Positions 7,171 to 10,815 of a stretch of 10,815 nucleotides of DNA are shown piece after piece. The stretch covers positions 1 to 10,815 of the forward strand of contig CAMLKK010000067.1 of the NCBI GenBank assembly GCA_946480715.1, read 5' to 3'. The DNA comes from an uncultured Bacteriovorax sp. (GTDB lineage: Bacteria > Bdellovibrionota > Bacteriovoracia > Bacteriovoracales > Bacteriovoracaceae). Positions within the stretch are counted from its first letter, which is position 1; every line of letters starts with the position of its first letter. The notes under the pieces were generated by a model that made no database searches, was not told the DNA's origin, and was given only the letters and a program-made list of their open reading frames with translations. The translations under genes were made by a program, and so were the position numbers.

Positions 7171-8382
7171 ATGAGTGTTGAATTAAAAATTCCCGTCATC
7201 GGTGAGTCAGTTACAGAAGTTACACTTTCATCTTGGTTAAAAAAAGATGGAGAGTACGTTAACGAAGGTGAAGCGGTTTGCGAAATCGAATCAGATAAAG
7301 CATCGATGGAGCTTCCAGCTCCAAGTTCAGGTGTGCTTAAAATTATGGCCCAAGCGGGATCAGAATTAAAGATTGGAGAGAAGATCGGTGAGCTTGATAC
7401 AGCAGGCGCGAAGCCGGCATCGGCACCAGCAGCGAAAGCTGAAGTCGCAGCTCCAGCAGCGGCGCCAGCTCCAACACCAACTTCTACGAAAGAAGTTAAT
7501 ATTCCTTCTCCAGCAGCTCGTAAAATTCTCGATGAAAAAAACGTAGCAGCTGATTCAGTTAAAGGATCAGGAAAAGATGGTCGCATAACAAAGGAAGACG
7601 CGCTTAATGCATCTGCGGCTCCTGCAGCGAAAGCAGCTGCTCCTGCACCAACTCCAGTCGCGAGAAAATCTTCTTCTGATAAACGTGGCGTTCGCAACGA
7701 AAAGATGACTCGTCTTCGTAAAACAATTGCAACGAAACTTGTTGAAGCAAAAAATACAACAGCAATGCTCACGACTTTCAACGAAGTTGATATGTCGGCA
7801 TTAATGGATCTTAGAAAAAAATACAAAGAAGCTTTTACGAAGAAGCACGGAGTGGGTCTTGGATTCATGTCATTCTTCACGAAAGCGTGTACGATTGCAC
7901 TTGCTGAATTTCCAGCGGTAAACGCGCAAATCAACGGTGATGAAATCATTTACCACGACTACGCGGATATCGGGATTGCGGTTTCAACACCAAAAGGTCT
8001 TGTTGTTCCAGTCGTAAGAAACGCGGAAGAATTAAGTCTTGCTGATATTGAAAAAGAAATTCTCGCGTTAGCAACGAAAGCGCGTGATGGAAAAATTACG
8101 ATTGAAGAAATGCAAGGCGGAACATTCTCCATCACTAACGGTGGTGTGTTCGGCTCAATGCTTTCAACGCCGATCTTAAACATTCCTCAATCAGCGATTT
8201 TAGGGATGCACAATATTGTTGAACGTCCGATTGCAGTTAATGGACAAGTGGTGATTAGACCAATTATGTATCTTGCACTTTCATACGATCACAGAATTAT
8301 TGATGGACGCGAGTCAGTATCTTTCCTTAAAAAAGTAAAAGAGCTACTCGAAGATCCTTCACGCCTTCTCTTGGACGTCTAA
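7171..8382 (+). CDS. sucB: Dihydrolipoyllysine-residue succinyltransferase, E2 of 2-oxoglutarate dehydrogenase
   Basis: This core enzyme of the complex takes the succinyl group from SucA on a lipoyl lysine and passes it to CoA. It has 403 residues, matching the family. Domains: one lipoyl domain (about 2-77) with the lipoylation site ESDKAS, Lys43; an Ala/Pro/Lys linker (about 80-107); an E1/E3-binding domain (about 108-145, [12 protein letters not shown] to [10 protein letters not shown]); a second Ala/Pro linker (146-172); and the acyltransferase domain (about 178-403) with active-site [12 protein letters not shown] (His374, Asp378) and the C-terminus [12 protein letters not shown], characteristic of E2o. 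The lipoyl-site context SDKASMELP looks more like that of E2p or Bacteroidetes E2o than the TDKV form of proteobacterial SucB. AGGA overlapping the sucA stop codon serves as ribosome-binding site. A strong hairpin follows the gene. Confidence 0.97.
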   Translation: MSVELKIPVIGESVTEVTLSSWLKKDGEYVNEGEAVCEIESDKASMELPAPSSGVLKIMAQAGSELKIGEKIGELDTAGAKPASAPAAKAEVAAPAAAPAPTPTSTKEVNIPSPAARKILDEKNVAADSVKGSGKDGRITKEDALNASAAPAAKAAAPAPTPVARKSSSDKRGVRNEKMTRLRKTIATKLVEAKNTTAMLTTFNEVDMSALMDLRKKYKEAFTKKHGVGLGFMSFFTKACTIALAEFPAVNAQINGDEIIYHDYADIGIAVSTPKGLVVPVVRNAEELSLADIEKEILALATKARDGKITIEEMQGGTFSITNGGVFGSMLSTPILNIPQSAILGMHNIVERPIAVNGQVVIRPIMYLALSYDHRIIDGRESVSFLKKVKELLEDPSRLLLDV

Positions 8383-8402
8383 GCAAAAAATAAGTATGTT
8401 TG

Positions 8403-8432
8403 AGGGCCTCGACTCGTAAGTCGGGGCCTTTT
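8403..8432 (+). terminator. Rho-independent terminator-like hairpin after sucB
   Basis: A 12-bp stem (8403-8414 with 8419-8430, two G-U pairs) closes a CGTA tetraloop; the inner part CCTCGACT/AGTCGGGG is GC-rich, unlike its surroundings. The 3' arm runs into TTTT (8429-8432), a short U-tract, then AAAT. It begins 20 bases after the sucB stop codon and ends 4 bases before the ribosome-binding site of the next gene, leaving no room for a promoter between. It is therefore probably a partial terminator or a stabiliser of the sucAB mRNA 3' end inside a longer unit. Confidence 0.72.
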
Positions 8433-8436
8433 AAAT

Positions 8437-8440
8437 GGAG
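8437..8440 (+). promoter_or_regulatory. Ribosome-binding site that sets the start of the second methyltransferase
   Basis: GGAG is 6 bases before ATG 8447. The in-frame ATG at 8435 overlaps this site and has none of its own, so 8447 is preferred. The site lies 4 bases after the hairpin at 8403-8432. Confidence 0.7.
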
Positions 8441-8446
8441 ATACTC

Positions 8447-9277
8447 ATGGCGGACAAATCTGACTTTCCTTATTTGCATGGTTTTTCACCAGTTGAACAA
8501 GAGCGCTTGAGAAAACAAGCGAAGTTCGCTGAACACACCATTTATCAAAACGTAAATTTTTCTTCTAATAAAAAAATCTTAGAAGTCGGTTGTGGTGTTG
8601 GTGCTCAATCAGAAATTATTCTTCGTCGTTTTCCTAACGTTCACCTCACAGGTGTGGACTTCAATGAAAAGCAACTAAAGGCCGCTAAAGCACATTTGGC
8701 TGCGCTACCGTTTGCGAATGGCCGCTACGACCTTCATCAAATGGATGGAGCAAATTTAAAGTTTGATTCGCAATCGTTTGATGGTGCTTTTTTGTGTTTT
8801 GTTTTGGAACACGTTCCAGATCCAAAAAGAGTTCTCTCAGAAATTAGACGAGTTCTTCAACCGGGTGGAGTGCTCTACGCCACTGAAGTTTTGAATTCAT
8901 CTTTTTTTCTGGATCCTTATTCACCGAACGTTTTGAAATATTGGATGGCCTTCAATGATTATCAATATGATCAAAAAGGTGATCCATTCATGGGAGGAAA
9001 ACTCGGAAATCTCATGATGCAAATTGGGTTTCAAAATATTGAGACCGAAGTGAAAACGTGGTTCCTCGACAATCGTCGTCCAGGACAAAGAAAAGAAATT
9101 ATCGAATTTTGGTCAGAGCTTCTGATGAGTGCCGCTGATCAATTAGTCGAAGCAAAATATGTTACTGAAGAAACGGTAGAAGGAATGAAAAAAGAAATGG
9201 CCGTGGTCGCAAACGATCCCAATGCTGTTTTCTTCTTTTCTTTTATTCAAGCAAAAGCAAGAAATGGTTCTTATTAG
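8447..9277 (+). CDS. Class I SAM-dependent methyltransferase between sucB and lpd
   Basis: The protein has 276 residues. Seen: N-terminal PYLHGFSPVEQERLRKQAKF, an opening shared by a group of uncharacterised bacterial methyltransferases; motif I ILEVGCGVG (44-52); the acidic strand end TGVDFNEKQL with Asp71; a DGANLKFDSQSFDGAFL motif IV region; LEHVPDP; and LQPGGVLYATEV, the usual strand-4/5 core of UbiE-type enzymes. The C-terminal half (about 165-276) adds a helical cap with WFLDNRRPGQRKEIIEFW that could determine the substrate. The substrate cannot be named from sequence. The gene starts just behind the sucB hairpin and lies 19 bases upstream of lpd, so it is probably co-transcribed with lpd. 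A quinone, polyketide-like or small-acid substrate, or a protein substrate in the complex, would all be guesses. Confidence 0.88.
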   Translation: MADKSDFPYLHGFSPVEQERLRKQAKFAEHTIYQNVNFSSNKKILEVGCGVGAQSEIILRRFPNVHLTGVDFNEKQLKAAKAHLAALPFANGRYDLHQMDGANLKFDSQSFDGAFLCFVLEHVPDPKRVLSEIRRVLQPGGVLYATEVLNSSFFLDPYSPNVLKYWMAFNDYQYDQKGDPFMGGKLGNLMMQIGFQNIETEVKTWFLDNRRPGQRKEIIEFWSELLMSAADQLVEAKYVTEETVEGMKKEMAVVANDPNAVFFFSFIQAKARNGSY

Positions 9278-9296
9278 AAAATAATTTGGAGATTTA

Positions 9297-10700
9297 ATGA
9301 AAGAGTACGACGTTGTTGTTATTGGTTCTGGTCCGGGTGGATACATTTGTGCTGTAAGATGTGCTCAATTGGGAATGAAAGTTGCGATTATCGAAAAGTA
9401 CAAAACACTGGGTGGAACGTGCTTGAACGTTGGATGTATTCCTTCAAAAGCTTGGCTTGATTCTTCTGAGAAATACCATGAACTGACACATTCATTTTCA
9501 AAACACGGTATTGTGGTCGAAAATGTAAAACTCGATTTCAATAAAATGAGTGAACGAGTAAAAACTGTTGTCTCTGACGTCTGTAAAGGTGTCGCTTTCC
9601 TCATGAAAAAAAATAAGATTGATGTTTATACGGGACATGGATCATTCAAAGATGCTCACACGATTTCGATCAAAGGTGAGAGTGAAACGACAGAGATCAA
9701 AGGCAAGAAAATTGTTATTGCGACTGGATCAAAACCTTCATCACTTCCAGGTGTGACAATCGACAAAGAAAGAATCATCACTTCGACAGAAGCGCTTGTA
9801 CTGAAAGAACTTCCTAAAAAACTCATCGTCATTGGTGGGGGAGTTATCGGTTTAGAATTATCGTCAGTGTACAGAAGACTAGGGTCTGAAGTCACCGTTA
9901 TTGAATATGCAGACACAATCATCGCCACTATGGATGGTGATATGTCGAAAAATCTTCTTAAAGTTTTAAAACGTGACGGCATTGAATTTATGTTAGGCCA
10001 CGGAGTAACAAGTGTTTCGGCAAAAGGAAAAACAGTTACGGTAAAAGCAAAAGATAAAAAGACTAATGCAGAAGTGGAAATCACTGGTGATTACTGTCTG
10101 GTAGCAGTTGGAAGAAAGCCGTACACAGATGGTCTTGGTCTTGATAAAGCGGGTGTTAAACTCGATGATCGCGGACGTGTTGATACGGATTCACACTTGA
10201 GAACAAATGTTGAGCATATCTATGCCATCGGTGACGTTGTAAAAGGCGCCATGCTTGCGCACAAGGCGGAAGAAGAAGGTGTCATGGTTGCCGAATACCT
10301 CGCAGGCCAGAAACCGCACATTGATTACAATTTAATTCCTGGTGTTGTTTATACATGGCCGGAAGTTTCTTCTGTGGGAAAAACACAAGAGCAGCTTGTT
10401 GCTGAAGGACGTGAATTTAAAGTTGGAAGTTTTCCTTTCAAAGCTTCAGGACGCGCTCGCGCATCTGAAGAATCAGATGGTCTTGTTAAAGTTCTTGCTG
10501 ATAAAAAGACAGATGAAATTTTAGGTGTGCATATGATTGGTCCTCGTTGTGCGGACCTGATTGCCGAAGCCGTTCTTGCAATGGAATATAGAGCGAGTGC
10601 GGAAGACGTAGCACGCGTTTGTCATCCTCACCCAACATACACTGAATCTTTTAAAGAAGCGTGTTTGGCAGCTACTGATAATCGCGCTCTGAACGCTTAA
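9297..10700 (+). CDS. lpdA: Dihydrolipoyl dehydrogenase (E3)
   Basis: This FAD enzyme reoxidises dihydrolipoyl groups and reduces NAD+, here for SucAB and probably also for other lipoyl complexes (pyruvate dehydrogenase, glycine cleavage) encoded elsewhere. It has 467 residues, normal for the family. Seen: FAD-binding VVIGSGPGGY (7-16), the redox disulfide GGTCLNVGCIPSK (Cys42, Cys47), ATGSKPS, the NAD-binding VIGGGVIGLE (178-187), the second FAD motif YAIGDVVKGAMLAHKAEEEG, and the dimer-interface active-site HPHPTYTE (His445, Glu450). GGAG at 9288-9291 lies 5 bases before the ATG. All catalytic residues are present. It follows the methyltransferase by 19 bases, and the next gene starts 11 bases after it with no terminator between. 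Confidence 0.98.
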   Translation: MKEYDVVVIGSGPGGYICAVRCAQLGMKVAIIEKYKTLGGTCLNVGCIPSKAWLDSSEKYHELTHSFSKHGIVVENVKLDFNKMSERVKTVVSDVCKGVAFLMKKNKIDVYTGHGSFKDAHTISIKGESETTEIKGKKIVIATGSKPSSLPGVTIDKERIITSTEALVLKELPKKLIVIGGGVIGLELSSVYRRLGSEVTVIEYADTIIATMDGDMSKNLLKVLKRDGIEFMLGHGVTSVSAKGKTVTVKAKDKKTNAEVEITGDYCLVAVGRKPYTDGLGLDKAGVKLDDRGRVDTDSHLRTNVEHIYAIGDVVKGAMLAHKAEEEGVMVAEYLAGQKPHIDYNLIPGVVYTWPEVSSVGKTQEQLVAEGREFKVGSFPFKASGRARASEESDGLVKVLADKKTDEILGVHMIGPRCADLIAEAVLAMEYRASAEDVARVCHPHPTYTESFKEACLAATDNRALNA

Positions 10701-10711
10701 GGAGTTTTTTG

Positions 10712-10815
10712 ATGAAGAAACTGTTAGTACTTTCTTTATTAACAACAAATGTGGCCATGGCAAAAATTGTAACAAAAAAAGTGGAATACAAATCAGCTTC
10801 GGGAGACAAAGTCTT
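10712..10815 (+). CDS. Probable secreted protein, N-terminal fragment (runs off window)
   Basis: GGAG at 10701-10704, directly after the lpd stop codon, precedes ATG 10712. Only 34 codons are visible: MKKLLVLSLLTTNVAMA is a classic Sec signal peptide (two Lys, hydrophobic core, AMA cleavage site) and the mature part begins KIVTKKVEYKSASGDKV. That start resembles secreted dienelactone-hydrolase-like proteins, which often begin with a 'VEY...GD' strand, but too little is visible to assign a family. Spacing suggests co-transcription with lpd. Confidence 0.7.
   Translation, partial: MKKLLVLSLLTTNVAMAKIVTKKVEYKSASGDKV

Noticed and set aside
7152..7949. 265-codon open frame on the minus strand opposite sucB
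   Set aside because: It is the antisense of an unmistakable sucB. Its Ala/Ser/Gly-rich composition reflects the Ala/Pro linkers and codon bias of sucB, and there is no ribosome-binding site or family signature.

Overview
The window is ordinary bacterial chromosome, moderately AT-rich, with tightly packed genes, short gaps and clear GGAG/AAGG ribosome-binding sites. Gene content (2-oxoglutarate dehydrogenase genes, RecQ, a YchJ-type SEC-C protein) points to a Gram-negative aerobe. General resemblance of the proteins suggests a Bdellovibrio/Bacteriovorax-like lineage, but that is an inference that cannot be confirmed from the sequence alone.

Layout. (1) Positions 1-1221 hold the 3' two thirds of a recQ DNA helicase gene; its Walker A/DEAH half lies upstream of the window. 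(2) About 1310-1936 encodes a single-domain HUH (Y1, IS200/REP-associated type) transposase, which ends 2 bases from the end of a convergent, unrecognised 247-residue protein (2682-1939, minus strand). (3) From about 2782 a plus-strand cluster encodes a small four-helix membrane protein, a class I SAM-dependent methyltransferase and a YchJ-like SEC-C protein, spaced 1 and 9 bases apart. (4) A 141-base gap with two candidate sigma-70-like promoters and a hairpin/dyad precedes sucA. (5) The 2-oxoglutarate dehydrogenase block follows: sucA (E1o), sucB (E2o), a second unrelated methyltransferase, then lpd (E3). A strong 12-bp GC-rich hairpin with a short T-run separates sucB from the methyltransferase-lpd pair. 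(6) The first 34 codons of a probable secreted protein follow lpd by 11 bases and run off the end.

How they work together. SucA decarboxylates 2-oxoglutarate on thiamine diphosphate, SucB carries the succinyl group on its lipoyl lysine to CoA, and Lpd reoxidises the lipoyl group with FAD/NAD+; together they form the TCA-cycle complex. The least ordinary point is the methyltransferase between E2 and E3, placed directly behind a terminator-like hairpin, so methyltransferase and lpd expression probably depends on read-through or a promoter inside sucB. I found no CRISPR array, tRNA, rRNA, phage gene or defence system, and no convincing new multi-gene system.
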